Below, piece after piece: positions 25,404 to 33,320 of a stretch of DNA of 55,459 bases; within the stretch, counting starts at the first letter, position 1, and the number at the start of each line of letters is the position of its first letter. The position numbers and the translations under genes are program-made. The stretch covers positions 1-55,459 of the forward strand of contig NZ_NVPT01000011.1 in the NCBI RefSeq assembly GCF_002802985.1, given 5' to 3'. The notes under the pieces were generated by a model. The model was not told where the DNA came from. It worked only from the letters and a program-made list of their open reading frames with translations, and ran no database searches. This DNA comes from Geodermatophilus chilensis (lineage in GTDB: Bacteria; Actinomycetota; Actinomycetes; Mycobacteriales; Geodermatophilaceae).

Positions 25404-26003
25404 TCACAGCAGGTCTTCGACGAAGGCGTCGAGCTGTCCGCCGGCGAGCGACCCGGCGAAGGACTCGGTGGTTCCCGCCGCGTCCACGAAGACGAACGTC
25501 GGCTGTGAGACGACGCCGAAGCGGTTCCACACCGCGCCGTCCTCGTCGACCAGATGCACCAGAGAGCCCGTACCGGTGTCCGCGACGAAGGACCGCATCG
25601 ACGCCAGGTCACCGCGACCGGCCACGCCGATCACCTCGACCCGCCCGGCGTACTCGGCGGCGACCTCGGCGACGTCCGGGGCCTCGGCGCGGCAGATGGT
25701 GCACCACGGCGCCCAGAACCACAGCACCACCGGGCGGCCGGCCAGCCGGCTCGAGTCGAAGCTGCCCCCGTCGAGGGTGGAACCGCGCAGGTTCAGGGCC
25801 GCGGTCCCACCCCCCGACGGCTCGGCGGCCGGGACGCTCGACGCGGCAGGGGGAGCCCCGGCAGTCGTGTCACCGAGTCCGGCGGAGGGAGCACACGCGG
25901 TCAACGCCAGCGCTGCCGCGGCCGACGCCGCCCACCAGGACGCCGCCCCCCGCGACAGGGTGCTTCGGGCGGCCGTCCGGCCGGGCCCTCCCTCACCGTC
26001 CAT
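25404..26003 (-). CDS. TlpA-like thioredoxin-fold lipoprotein
   Basis: The protein has 199 residues. A signal sequence with lipobox ALTAC (Cys37) is followed by a Ser/Pro/Ala-rich linker and a thioredoxin domain from about 70. The active site is Trp-Cys101-Thr-Ile-Cys104, in WFWAPWCTICRAEAPDV; the cis-Pro region is VVSQPTFVFVD. Such proteins reduce or oxidise disulfides outside the membrane. It stops 7 bp before the CcdA-like start, and its start overlaps the preceding glutaredoxin-like gene, so the three are co-translated. Confidence 0.85.
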   Translation of the reverse strand: MDGEGGPGRTAARSTLSRGAASWWAASAAAALALTACAPSAGLGDTTAGAPPAASSVPAAEPSGGGTAALNLRGSTLDGGSFDSSRLAGRPVVLWFWAPWCTICRAEAPDVAEVAAEYAGRVEVIGVAGRGDLASMRSFVADTGTGSLVHLVDEDGAVWNRFGVVSQPTFVFVDAAGTTESFAGSLAGGQLDAFVEDLL

Positions 26004-26343
26004 GGCGCGTCCCCTCCGGCTCCGGGTCGGTCTCCTCCTCCTCGTCCCAGCCCGCGAGCAGGTCCTCGGGCGAGGGGTTGCCCAGCCAGCGGACCCGGCC
26101 GCGGAGCACGTACGTCGGCGTGCCGACGAGGCTGGCCGGCCGCGCGCCGGGATGCAGACGGTCCAGGTCGACCAGTTCGACCGCCGCGCCGGGCCGCAGC
26201 CGGCGCAGCTCGCTGACCAGCTCCCCGGCCCGCCGGCAGCTCGTGCACGCTGCGCTGACGTAGACCTGCAGCCGCGACGCCCGGGACGGCGTCGGCGGGA
26301 CGTGGCGGCCCGCAGCTCGCCGGACCTCCTCGGACGCCGCCAC
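25993..26343 (-). CDS. Small thioredoxin/glutaredoxin-fold protein
   Basis: About 116 residues from GTG 26343; the frame is open further upstream but there it overlaps another gene antisense-like. Residues 25-95 show the fold: LQVYVSAACTSCRRAGELV (Cys33, Cys36), AVELVDLDRLHPG, VGTPTYVLRGRVRWLGNPS with the cis-Pro. The C-terminus is very acidic (WDEEEETDPEPEG). It is probably cytosolic and could feed the CcdA-like carrier. It overlaps tlpA by 11 bp and follows the membrane gene at 26352 by 8 bp. Confidence 0.7.
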   Translation of the reverse strand: MAASEEVRRAAGRHVPPTPSRASRLQVYVSAACTSCRRAGELVSELRRLRPGAAVELVDLDRLHPGARPASLVGTPTYVLRGRVRWLGNPSPEDLLAGWDEEEETDPEPEGTRHGR

Positions 26344-26351
26344 GGTCGACG

Positions 26352-26816
26352 TTAGGCCGACCGCCGCCGCAGCAGCGCCCACGCCACCACGCCGAGGACC
26401 AGGCCGAAGATCACGTGACCGAGCAAGCTCATCAAGGCCATCTGGTTGACGACGAACACCGGCATCCCCATGAAGGCGGGCATCAGCAGCAGCGGGCCGA
26501 TCACCCAGAGGACCACCCCGTACACCGCGCCGAGCAGCAGCGCCTTGCCGGCACCCCGGAGCAGACCGCCCAGCAGCACGGTGAACGCGGCACCGAAGAG
26601 GGCGGAGATCGCCAGGTGGACGACCCATCCCACTGCCACCGACGTGCTGCCCACGAGCTGGGCGACCATGCCGATCATCCCCATGACCTGCATCATCATG
26701 CCGAACACCAGGCCGCCGGCCAGGCCGCCGGCCACCCCCGCGGTCAGTCGTTGGACGAGCCCCGCGCGCCCGGCGCCCGTCGTCGTCCCGGCTGCTGCAT
26801 GCGTCGTCGTGCGCAT
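26352..26816 (-). CDS. Small four-helix membrane protein (DUF6789-like)
   Basis: The protein has 154 residues from ATG 26816 with AGGAGGA upstream. After a short polar N-terminus come Gly- and Met-rich helices: GVAGGLAGGLVFGMMMQVMGMIG, WVVHLAISALFGAAFTVLLGGLL, ALLLGAVYGVVLWVIGPLLLMP and LGHVIFGLVLGVVAWALL. It resembles the two frameshifted genes at 2303 and 6042 and ends in TAA. First gene of the redox operon, divergent from the regulator at 27001. Function unknown. Confidence 0.75.
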   Translation of the reverse strand: MRTTTHAAAGTTTGAGRAGLVQRLTAGVAGGLAGGLVFGMMMQVMGMIGMVAQLVGSTSVAVGWVVHLAISALFGAAFTVLLGGLLRGAGKALLLGAVYGVVLWVIGPLLLMPAFMGMPVFVVNQMALMSLLGHVIFGLVLGVVAWALLRRRSA

Positions 26817-26890
26817 CGTGGTCCTCCTCTTTCCTGGCGGGCGGGTCGCCCGCTGCGCCGGACGCTAGGGCGGAGCAGCGTCGCCCGTCT

Positions 26891-26906
26891 GTGTGCCAGA
26901 GCACAC
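26891..26906. promoter_or_regulatory. Candidate Crp-family operator
   Basis: Perfect inverted repeat GTGTGC-CAGA-GCACAC, which also reads TGTG-N6-CACA, close to the Crp/Fnr half-site spacing. It sits in the 184-bp gap between the divergent redox operon (start 26816) and the Crp/Fnr regulator (start 27001), so it probably serves autoregulation and control of the operon. Confidence 0.6.
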
Positions 26907-27000
26907 TTCGGGCACCCGCCCTGTGCCACGCTGGGCCGGCGAGCGCCGGGGCCGGCGCCCGGCATCGCCCGGACAGCGGTGACAGGAGGGGGATCGGATT

Positions 27001-27774
27001 GTGACGGCCGACGCCGGCAGCGGGTCCACGCCGTCCTCCACGGTCCCGGTCTTCTGCCTGTCCGAGGTCGAGGTCTTCCAGGACCTCAGCCAGCAGGAGA
27101 TGGCTGATCTCGCCGCGCGTGCTCCGATGCGGACGGCTGCGGCGGGAACCGTGCTCTGGTCGCCCCACGAGCCGCACCGGGTGCTGTTCATCGTCAAGGC
27201 CGGATCGGTGCGGATCTACCAAATCTCACCGGAGGGAAGGCGTGTGACGTTGGCCGTGCTCGGCCCCGGAGCGCTGTTCGGCGAGATGGAACTCATCGGC
27301 CAGCACATGGGGGAGGGGTTCGCTGAGGCTTTGGAGCCGAGCGTGCTGTGCCTGATGAGCGAACACGACGTCCGCACGATGCTGCTGTCCGACACCCGCA
27401 TCGCGACCCGCATCATCACCGGGCTGGGCCGACGCCTCGCCGAGGTCGAGCAACGGCTCGCCGACACCGTCCTGAAGACCGCGCCCCAGCGGGTGGCCGC
27501 CGTCCTCTGCCGGCTGGCCACTGCGGCCCCGGAGTCCGGCCTCTTCGCGCCGCGGGGCTCTCACATCCGGCTCACGCACGAGCAATTGGCCGAACTGGTG
27601 GGCACCACCCGGGAGACAGCAACGAAGCTCCTGGGTGAGCTACGGGGGGCCGGTCTCGTCACGCTCCGCCGGGGCGGAATCGTCGTCCTGGACCTGGATG
27701 GACTGCGGGCCGTCGCCGAGCACTCTGATCTCGGGCTCGGGTCTCCTCAACGGCCGGCTCGGGCAGGGGAGTGA
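27001..27774 (+). CDS. Crp/Fnr-family transcriptional regulator
   Basis: The 257-residue protein starts with GTG (GGAGGGGG upstream). It has an N-terminal cNMP-like beta-roll (about 20-135: VEVFQDLSQQEMADLAARAP, GPGALFGEMELIG), the dimer helix (RRLAEVEQRLADTVLK), and a winged HTH at about 191-214 (LTHEQLAELVGTTRETATKLL). The single Cys residues do not form an Fnr iron-sulfur cluster. The ligand is unknown; redox or nucleotide are both possible. It is divergent from the thiol-redox operon with a palindromic site between them. Confidence 0.87.
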   Translation: MTADAGSGSTPSSTVPVFCLSEVEVFQDLSQQEMADLAARAPMRTAAAGTVLWSPHEPHRVLFIVKAGSVRIYQISPEGRRVTLAVLGPGALFGEMELIGQHMGEGFAEALEPSVLCLMSEHDVRTMLLSDTRIATRIITGLGRRLAEVEQRLADTVLKTAPQRVAAVLCRLATAAPESGLFAPRGSHIRLTHEQLAELVGTTRETATKLLGELRGAGLVTLRRGGIVVLDLDGLRAVAEHSDLGLGSPQRPARAGE

Positions 27775-27835
27775 GACGAAGGAAAGGTGTTCCTTCGCGG
27801 CAGCGCTCACGTCCGAAGCGGCATCCCCGCCTGCG

Positions 27836-28588
27836 TCAGTCGAGCCGCTGGCCCTGGTCGAACTCCATCCATATGCGGCGCCGGTCTTCGCGGCTGCGGG
27901 CCCGGGCCATCGCCTGCACGCGGCGTCGCTGGTCGTCGGTCGCGTGATGCTGGGCCACCGCGATCTCGGCCTCGCGCATCCCCGCCTCGGCGGCGAGCTC
28001 CTCGGGGGTGGTCGGAAGATCCGGCGGCTCGTGGACCTCGGGATGCGGATGGGCGTAGGGGCTGTCCGGCGGGAGGTTGCCGCTGATCCGGCCGTAGGCG
28101 CCCAGCACGAGCAGCAACAGCCCCACGACGATCGAGAAGATGACGTTGCTCATCCTGAAGGCGAGGATGTTGAAGCTGGTCCGCAACAGCGCCAGGTTGA
28201 CGAGCCCTGATAGTAGGAACAGCACCCCGAGGACGATCATCACGGTCGAGGCCAACCGAGGGCTACGCAGGGCGGCGCCGACGAGGACGGCGGCGACAAC
28301 CATCGAGAGGCCCGCCAGAAGGCCGTTGGAGGAGAGTCCGAGGATGGGCCGGCCGACGGTGGAGAGGAACGGCACCCCCCTCACGAAGCCCAGGACGCCG
28401 AAGACCAACAGCATCAGCCCGACGATCACAGCGCCCAGCCGGTGAACGGCGCAAACACGTTCAGCGACGATCGGCTGGTCAGCCGCGGGGCCCGATACAG
28501 AGTCCGAGGCGGCTCCGTGGTCGGGGGCTGGGGAGGGCTCGCAGAGCTGCCCCGCGCTGTGAGTGCGAACACGGCTCAGAACCTTCAT
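27836..28588 (-). CDS. DUF4383-type membrane protein
   Basis: About 250 residues from ATG 28588 (GAGGAG 7 nt upstream); a longer frame to 28720 looks non-coding. Four hydrophobic segments lie in the middle: AVIVGLMLLVFGVLGFVRG, GLLAGLSMVVAAVLVGAAL, STVMIVLGVLFLLSGLVNLAL and NVIFSIVVGLLLLVLGAYG, as in DUF4383. The C-terminal 80 residues are soluble and charged (EELAAEAGMREAEIAVAQHH, then ARARSREDRRRIWMEFDQ). The function is unknown. It converges on the regulator gene at 27001. Confidence 0.75.
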   Translation of the reverse strand: MKVLSRVRTHSAGQLCEPSPAPDHGAASDSVSGPAADQPIVAERVCAVHRLGAVIVGLMLLVFGVLGFVRGVPFLSTVGRPILGLSSNGLLAGLSMVVAAVLVGAALRSPRLASTVMIVLGVLFLLSGLVNLALLRTSFNILAFRMSNVIFSIVVGLLLLVLGAYGRISGNLPPDSPYAHPHPEVHEPPDLPTTPEELAAEAGMREAEIAVAQHHATDDQRRRVQAMARARSREDRRRIWMEFDQGQRLD

Positions 28589-29329
28589 GGCGCGCTCCTC
28601 GGGGGATGACGGAACATCCGGCCGTAGTGCGGCCCCCGGCGCTGACCCTTGCGTACACCTGGGGACGCCTACGGATCGAACGTAGGACGACCGCACGGTC
28701 CCCTCTGTGATGGCGGACACACTCGCGTCGACAGCGGAAATCCGGCGCTAGTCGATGACCGCCGTTCTGACGGCTCGCGACAGTCGTCGGGCGTCGGGCG
28801 TCGGGCGGTACGGCATCCGAGCGCGGCGAGAGGTACCGCACCGGCGCAGCACTGAGCGGCACCTGGAAGGTCACCGCTGGGGGCCACCATGCCTTCTACG
28901 AGGGTCGACTCGTCGCTCCGGTTGAGCATCGAGACATGACCGCGGTCATGGAGCGTGTCCTCCGCCGTCTACGGAAGGAGGACACGGACGAGCGGCAGGA
29001 GGATGGTTGATCTCGCGGGGCCGGCAACTCAACGAAGGCTCAGTGACGTGCCATGGCCGGGCGCGCGAGATGGCGGGCGACCGCCGCGCGACTGTGCGCC
29101 TGCTGTCGTTGGGGGCCGGCATGACCCCCGAACGTCGTCACGCTCGGCCACGATCGATGATGCGGCAAGCAGAAGCATGCCCACAGGCCGGGACGGCGAT
29201 TCTCGACCACCATTCTGACCACCATTGGCGTCCGTTCGGGGCAGTCCCCCTGCGTTCGCCGCCGTTCCGTAGGCCGGTTGACTTGCGCAGATGAACTCAG
29301 GCGGACATGCGCGGACCTCCGCCCCACGG
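28589..29329. other. Island edge region without a convincing gene
   Basis: About 740 bp between the DUF4383 gene and the tRNA-derived att site. Frames up to 131 codons exist on both strands, but they overlap, lack ribosome sites and show no domain. It contains three tandem copies of GTCGGGC at 28786-28806. Probably the worn inner edge of the island. Confidence 0.5.
28786..28806. repeat. Tandem heptamer, three copies
   Basis: GTCGGGC occurs three times head to tail without mismatch. Probably a small slippage product in non-coding DNA; no function is apparent. Confidence 0.5.
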
Positions 29330-29371
29330 CTGGGGGTCAAGGGGTCGCAGGTTCAAATCCTGTCAGCCCGA
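29330..29371 (+). mobile_element. attR: att site: 3' part of tRNA-Pro(GGG) without its 5' half
   Basis: The 42 bases run from the anticodon loop (CTGGGGG) through the 3' anticodon strand TCAAG, variable loop, T arm (GCAGG-TTCAAAT-CCTGT) to acceptor strand CAGCCCG and discriminator A. A full gene would need CTTGA, a D arm and CGGGCTG upstream, and none is present in the preceding 100 bases. A 3'-only tRNA piece is what integration by a tyrosine recombinase leaves at the far end of an element. The integrase at the window's left edge points away from it, as expected if the intact tRNA-Pro and attL lie left of position 1. pSAM2-type elements are known to use tRNA-Pro. Confidence 0.8.
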
Positions 29372-29386
29372 CAGCGGGAAACCGCA

Positions 29387-29428
29387 GCTCAGGGGCCGTG
29401 TCGGAGACATTCGACACGGCCCCTGAGC
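29387..29428 (+). terminator. Strong hairpin terminator after the tRNA fragment
   Basis: Two perfect 17-nt arms (29387-29403 and 29412-29428, GCTCAGGGGCC... pairing with ...GGCCCCTGAGC) flank an 8-nt loop. It lies 15 bases after the tRNA 3' end and is probably the original terminator of the tRNA-Pro gene, now separated from it by the island. Confidence 0.7.
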
Positions 29429-29624
29429 GCTTCTCCGGGCGGTTCGACCACCGTCAGGTCACCCTCACCTGCAGAAGCCGGGTGCTGTAGCGCCCTCGGC
29501 GGGGGCTCGGTCGAGGGCGAGCGGGGACAGCACGGGGGCTGGAGCGTCACGCCCCTGTCCGCAGGCGGAAGACCCTCCGGCCGCGCTGCTCCACCGCCCC
29601 CTGCAGCACCGCGATCTCCGCCGC

Positions 29625-31517
29625 TCAGGTCCGCTGACGTGCGGATGACCTCGGCGGGGCGGCGCCCGGCTGATCGGACGCTGCCGGGCCCGGGTCGGCG
29701 GGCGCCTCGGGGTCCCCGCCGCGGGCGGGGGCGCCGGTGTCGGAGGCGGGCCGGGTGCCGGAGAGGTGGCGGGCGGTGTTGACCAGGCCGACGTGGCTGA
29801 AGGCCTGCGGCGTGTTGCCTACCTGCCGGCCGGCGGCGACGTCGTACTCCTCGCTGAGCAGGCCGAGGTCGTTGCTCAGGTCCAGCAGCCGGGTGAAGAG
29901 GGCCTCGGCCTCGGCCCGCCGGCCGATGCCGGTGAGTGCGTCGGCCAGCCAGAAGCTGCAGGCGAGGAAGGCTCCCTCGTCGCCGGGGAGGCCGTCGACC
30001 CCGCCGTCGACGTCGGTCCGGTAGCGCAGCAGGAAACCGTCCTGGTCCAGCTCGCGCTGGACGGCGGTCACGGTGCCCACCACCCGCGGGTCGTCCCACG
30101 GGAGGAAGCCGACCCGGGGGATGAGCAGCAGGGCGGCGTCCAGACCCTGGGAGCCGTAGAACTGGGTGAAGGTCCCGCGGTCGGCGTCGTAGCCGTGGCG
30201 GCACACGTCGTCGTGGATCTCCTGGCGCAGCCGTCGCCAGCGGTCGACCGGCCCGTCCAGCCCGAAGTCCTCCACCGCGGAGACGGCGCGGTCGACCCCG
30301 GCCCAGGCCATGACCTTGGAGTGGACGAAGTGCCGCCGCGGGCCGCGGACCTCCCAGAGGCTGTTGTCGGGCTCGTCCCAGGCGCCCTCGAGGAAGTCCA
30401 GCAGCGCGTGCTGCAGGTCCCAGCCGTCGGCGGTGCCGGCCAGACCGGACCGCCGCGCCAGGTGCAGCCCGTCGAGCACCTCGCCCCAGACGTCGAGCTG
30501 GAACTGGCCGGCGGCGGCGTTGCCGACCCGCACCGGCGACGCGCCCTCGTAGCCGGGCAGCCACGGGATCTCCACCTCCGGGATCCGCCGGGACCCGTCG
30601 AGGGCGTACATGATCCGCAGCTCGGACGGGTCGCCGGCGGCCGCGCGGAGCAGCCAGTCGCGCCAGGCCTGCGCCTCCGCGAGGTAGCCGGTGCCGAGCA
30701 GCGCCTGGAGGGTGAAGGTGGCGTCCCGCAGCCAGCAGAACCGGTAGTCCCAGTTGCGCGACCCGCCCAGCTGCTCGGGCAGCGAGGTCGTGGCGGCGGC
30801 GAGGATCCCGCCGGTGGGGGCGTAGGTCAGCGCCTTGAGCGTGAGCAGCGAACGGCGGACGGCGCCGGCCCAGTCGCCGGTGTACCGGCATCGGCCGATC
30901 CAGTCCGCCCAGAAGTCCTCGGTCTCGGCGAGCGCCCGGTGCGGGTCCGCCGCGCGGGGTCGGGGCAGGTGCGAGGCCGCGTGGGTGAGCACGAAGGCCA
31001 CCGACTCGCCGGCGGAGACCTCGAACTCGCCCCGCACCAGGCCGTCGCGCTGCTCGACCGGGACGTCGCTGCGCAGCCAGACGGCGTCCGGGCCGGCCAC
31101 CCCGGCCAGCTCGCCGTCCACCGTGCGGGTCCAGGGCGGCACGTGGCCGTAGTCGAAGCGCAGCGCCAGCTCGGTGTGCATCGGCACCCGGCCGGACACG
31201 CCTTCGACGATCCGCACCACGTCGGGTGCCTGTCCGCGGGGTGGCATGAGGTCGACCACGCGAACGGTGCCGTCGGGGGTCTCCCACTCGGTCTCCAGCA
31301 CCAGGGAGTCGCCGCGGTAACGGCGGCGGGTGCAGGCGCCGGCACCCCGTGGGGCGAGCAGCCAGCGGCCGGCCCGTTCGTCGCCGAGCAGGGCGGCGAA
31401 GCAGGCCGGTGAGTCGAACCGCGGAAAGCACAACCAGTCGATCGACCCGGTGCGGTCGACCAGCGCCGCGGTCTGCAGGTCGCCGATGAGCCCGTAGTCC
31501 TCGATCCGCCCGGCCAT
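29625..31517 (-). CDS. GH15-family trehalase/glucoamylase (chromosomal copy)
   Basis: The protein has 630 residues. The N-terminal sandwich begins MAGRIEDYGLIGDLQTAALV with DRTGSIDWLCFPRFDSP. The catalytic barrel contains GGSRNWDYRFCWLRDATF, GEVLDGLHLAR, a region with PRVGFLPWDDPRVV, and GLLSEEYDVAAGRQVGNTPQ, carrying the paired Glu typical of GH15. It likely hydrolyses trehalose or short alpha-glucans in the cytosol. The C-terminal 45 residues are Ala/Pro-rich. It is 47 residues upstream in strand order from nothing obvious downstream except the tRNA terminator. It resembles the island copy at 17940-19826 in layout but is clearly diverged. Confidence 0.88.
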   Translation of the reverse strand: MAGRIEDYGLIGDLQTAALVDRTGSIDWLCFPRFDSPACFAALLGDERAGRWLLAPRGAGACTRRRYRGDSLVLETEWETPDGTVRVVDLMPPRGQAPDVVRIVEGVSGRVPMHTELALRFDYGHVPPWTRTVDGELAGVAGPDAVWLRSDVPVEQRDGLVRGEFEVSAGESVAFVLTHAASHLPRPRAADPHRALAETEDFWADWIGRCRYTGDWAGAVRRSLLTLKALTYAPTGGILAAATTSLPEQLGGSRNWDYRFCWLRDATFTLQALLGTGYLAEAQAWRDWLLRAAAGDPSELRIMYALDGSRRIPEVEIPWLPGYEGASPVRVGNAAAGQFQLDVWGEVLDGLHLARRSGLAGTADGWDLQHALLDFLEGAWDEPDNSLWEVRGPRRHFVHSKVMAWAGVDRAVSAVEDFGLDGPVDRWRRLRQEIHDDVCRHGYDADRGTFTQFYGSQGLDAALLLIPRVGFLPWDDPRVVGTVTAVQRELDQDGFLLRYRTDVDGGVDGLPGDEGAFLACSFWLADALTGIGRRAEAEALFTRLLDLSNDLGLLSEEYDVAAGRQVGNTPQAFSHVGLVNTARHLSGTRPASDTGAPARGGDPEAPADPGPAASDQPGAAPPRSSARQRT

Positions 31518-31565
31518 GCCGCTCCTCCTCCCGGTCGTTCCTGTCGATTTCCGCGGAGATCGCCG

Positions 31566-32618
31566 TCAGGTCTCCAGCGTGATCACGGTCTTCACGCCGT
31601 CGGGGTCCGGGCGCAGGGCGTCGGTCGCCGAGGCCAGCGGCACCCGCCGGGTGAGCAGCCGGTCCAGCCAGTCACGGTCGGCCCCGGCCAGCGCGTCGGC
31701 GGCGGCCCGGTAGTGGTCGAGGTTGGCGTTGACCGAGCCGAACACCGCGTCGTTCTCCAGCACCATCGAGCGGTTGAGCCCGCCGGCGTCCCACTCGATC
31801 CGCCGTCCCCGAGGGGAGACGCCGGTCAGGCAGGTGAGCCCGTAGGGGCTGGTCGCGCCCATCGCCGCCATCACCAGCGGCGCCGCTCCGGTGGCTTCGA
31901 CGACGACGTCCGGCCGGCCGGCGGCAACGGCGTCGTCGAAGCCGTTGGAGTGGTAGGTCGCGCCGAGGTCGCGCACCAGGCCGGGTTTCACGCCGTCGGT
32001 CACCCGGTCGAGGACGTGCACCTCCAGGCCGCGCTGGACGCCGAGCAGAGCGGCCAGCAGGCCGATCGGCCCGGCGCCGGTCACCAGCACGGTGCGCGGC
32101 TCGAACCACGACCGCCCGCCGATCAGCTCGATCTGCTGCCAGGCCTTGGCGACCACGCTGGTGGGTTCGAGCAGCACGCCGACGTCCGCCAGCGCCGGGT
32201 CGAGCCGGACGGCGTAGTCGGCCTCGACGCACCAGCGCTCGCCGGCGTAGCCGGGCAGCTCCTTGATGCCGCGCTCGGTGTAGCGCCCGTTGCGGCACAT
32301 GTCGAAGGCGCCGTGCGCGCAGGCTCCGCAGGGGACCGGGTCGGGGCGGCGGACCACCCCGACGACCAGGTCGCCGGGCGCCAACCCGCTGCCCTGCGGC
32401 GCCTCCTGGACCCGGCCCAGGGACTCGTGCCCGATGACCAGGTGTTCCTGCCCGGGTGGGGCCCAGCCGTACTCGCCGGCCGCGATCTCGCGGTCCGTGC
32501 CGCAGACGCCGACTGCCAGGCCGTCCACCAGGAGGTCGCCCGGCCCGGGGACGGGGTCGGGCACGTCGCGGACGGCGGCCGAGCCGGGTGACCCCGGGAT
32601 GACGGTGAGGGCTCTCAT
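31566..32618 (-). CDS. Zinc-containing glucose 1-dehydrogenase (MDR family)
   Basis: The 350-residue protein is a medium-chain dehydrogenase with the zinc-site start GVCGTDREI (Cys39), GHESLG (His64, Glu65), and a structural-zinc-like loop PDPVPCGACAHGAFDMCRNG. The nucleotide motif VTGAGPIGLLAALLG and the C-terminal ENDAVFGSVNANLDHY segment match the archaeal-type glucose dehydrogenase group (Glu_dehyd_C). It oxidises glucose or galactose to the lactone with NAD(P). It starts 49 bp upstream of the GH15 gene on the same strand, so trehalose or glucan hydrolysis and glucose oxidation may be coupled. Confidence 0.87.
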   Translation of the reverse strand: MRALTVIPGSPGSAAVRDVPDPVPGPGDLLVDGLAVGVCGTDREIAAGEYGWAPPGQEHLVIGHESLGRVQEAPQGSGLAPGDLVVGVVRRPDPVPCGACAHGAFDMCRNGRYTERGIKELPGYAGERWCVEADYAVRLDPALADVGVLLEPTSVVAKAWQQIELIGGRSWFEPRTVLVTGAGPIGLLAALLGVQRGLEVHVLDRVTDGVKPGLVRDLGATYHSNGFDDAVAAGRPDVVVEATGAAPLVMAAMGATSPYGLTCLTGVSPRGRRIEWDAGGLNRSMVLENDAVFGSVNANLDHYRAAADALAGADRDWLDRLLTRRVPLASATDALRPDPDGVKTVITLET

Positions 32619-32734
32619 GGGGACTCCGGTCGCGTGGTGGCAGGAGGCGGCAACGATCGGTCGCCACGGCGAGCTCCGGCCGGACGGGTTGCGTCGTCTG
32701 CGTGTGCTCCGGGCCGAGGAGGCCGGGGGAGACC

Positions 32735-33148
32735 TCAGCTGAGGGCCAGGCCGCCGCCCATGGCGCGGTGGTCGGGATCGACCCCGAGGTCCCGGAGGAT
32801 CTCGGCGTCCCTGACGGTGTCGACCTGCACGTCCAGCACCTGCTCGGCCCTGCGTGCCTCCTCGGTCCTGCCACCGGCGCGGAGGGTCTGGACGACGTTG
32901 CTCCTGTCGATCAGCACGACCGGTACCGCCGCCCGTGCCGGTTCTGCGCGAGGGCCCTGATGGACCGGGGGACCGGGAGCGCCTCCGATCGGGGCGGGCG
33001 ACACCTCCCGCGGTCGACCTCCTGGCGACGTGGACCCACCGCGTTCGCCTCCCGTCGTCTCCGAGGGTCCGGTCCGGAGGGGGCCGGCCCGGACCCTCAG
33101 CATGCTCCGCGCGTCGTCACCGGGCGATCCTCGCTCGGCGTCCGCCAC
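32735..33148 (-). CDS. Small conserved actinobacterial protein, start uncertain
   Basis: The C-terminal 63 residues (VLIDRSNVVQTLRAGGR, RAEQVLDVQVDTVRDAEILRDLGVDP) resemble small actinobacterial proteins of about 60-70 residues that begin with a D-R-x-x-V-V-x-x-L-R motif. The upstream 70 codons are low-complexity, so the true start may be GTG 32917, though no strong ribosome site is seen there. Function unknown. Confidence 0.5.
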   Translation of the reverse strand: MADAERGSPGDDARSMLRVRAGPLRTGPSETTGGERGGSTSPGGRPREVSPAPIGGAPGPPVHQGPRAEPARAAVPVVLIDRSNVVQTLRAGGRTEEARRAEQVLDVQVDTVRDAEILRDLGVDPDHRAMGGGLALS

Positions 33149-33269
33149 GGGGTCGTCACCTGCTCCCGCCGGTTCATGACCGTCGCGTGACCGCGGACGC
33201 CGGCACTCAGCGGCGCGTCGCCGGGGGAGGCGGCGCCCTCACCTCCCCGAGGGCCGGCCGTCACGGGGT

Positions 33270-33295
33270 CCACGAGTCGGGGCCACGAGTCGGGG
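33270..33295. repeat. Tandem 13-mer, two copies
   Basis: CCACGAGTCGGGG is repeated once directly, in the non-coding gap downstream of the PRC-barrel gene. No function suggested. Confidence 0.5.
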
Positions 33296-33320
33296 CCGCG
33301 CGGCGGACCGGCGAAGGGGG

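Noticed and set aside
28479-28874. 131-codon minus-strand frame near the island edge
   Set aside because: No ribosome site, no domain, and overlap with the start of the better supported DUF4383 gene.
29330-29371. Complete tRNA gene at 29.3 kb
   Set aside because: The acceptor 5' strand, D arm and 5' anticodon strand are missing from the upstream sequence, so only the 3' part is present.
29766-31412. 548-codon plus-strand frame opposite the chromosomal GH15 gene
   Set aside because: Antisense shadow; no recognisable motif, while the minus strand has an intact GH15 barrel.
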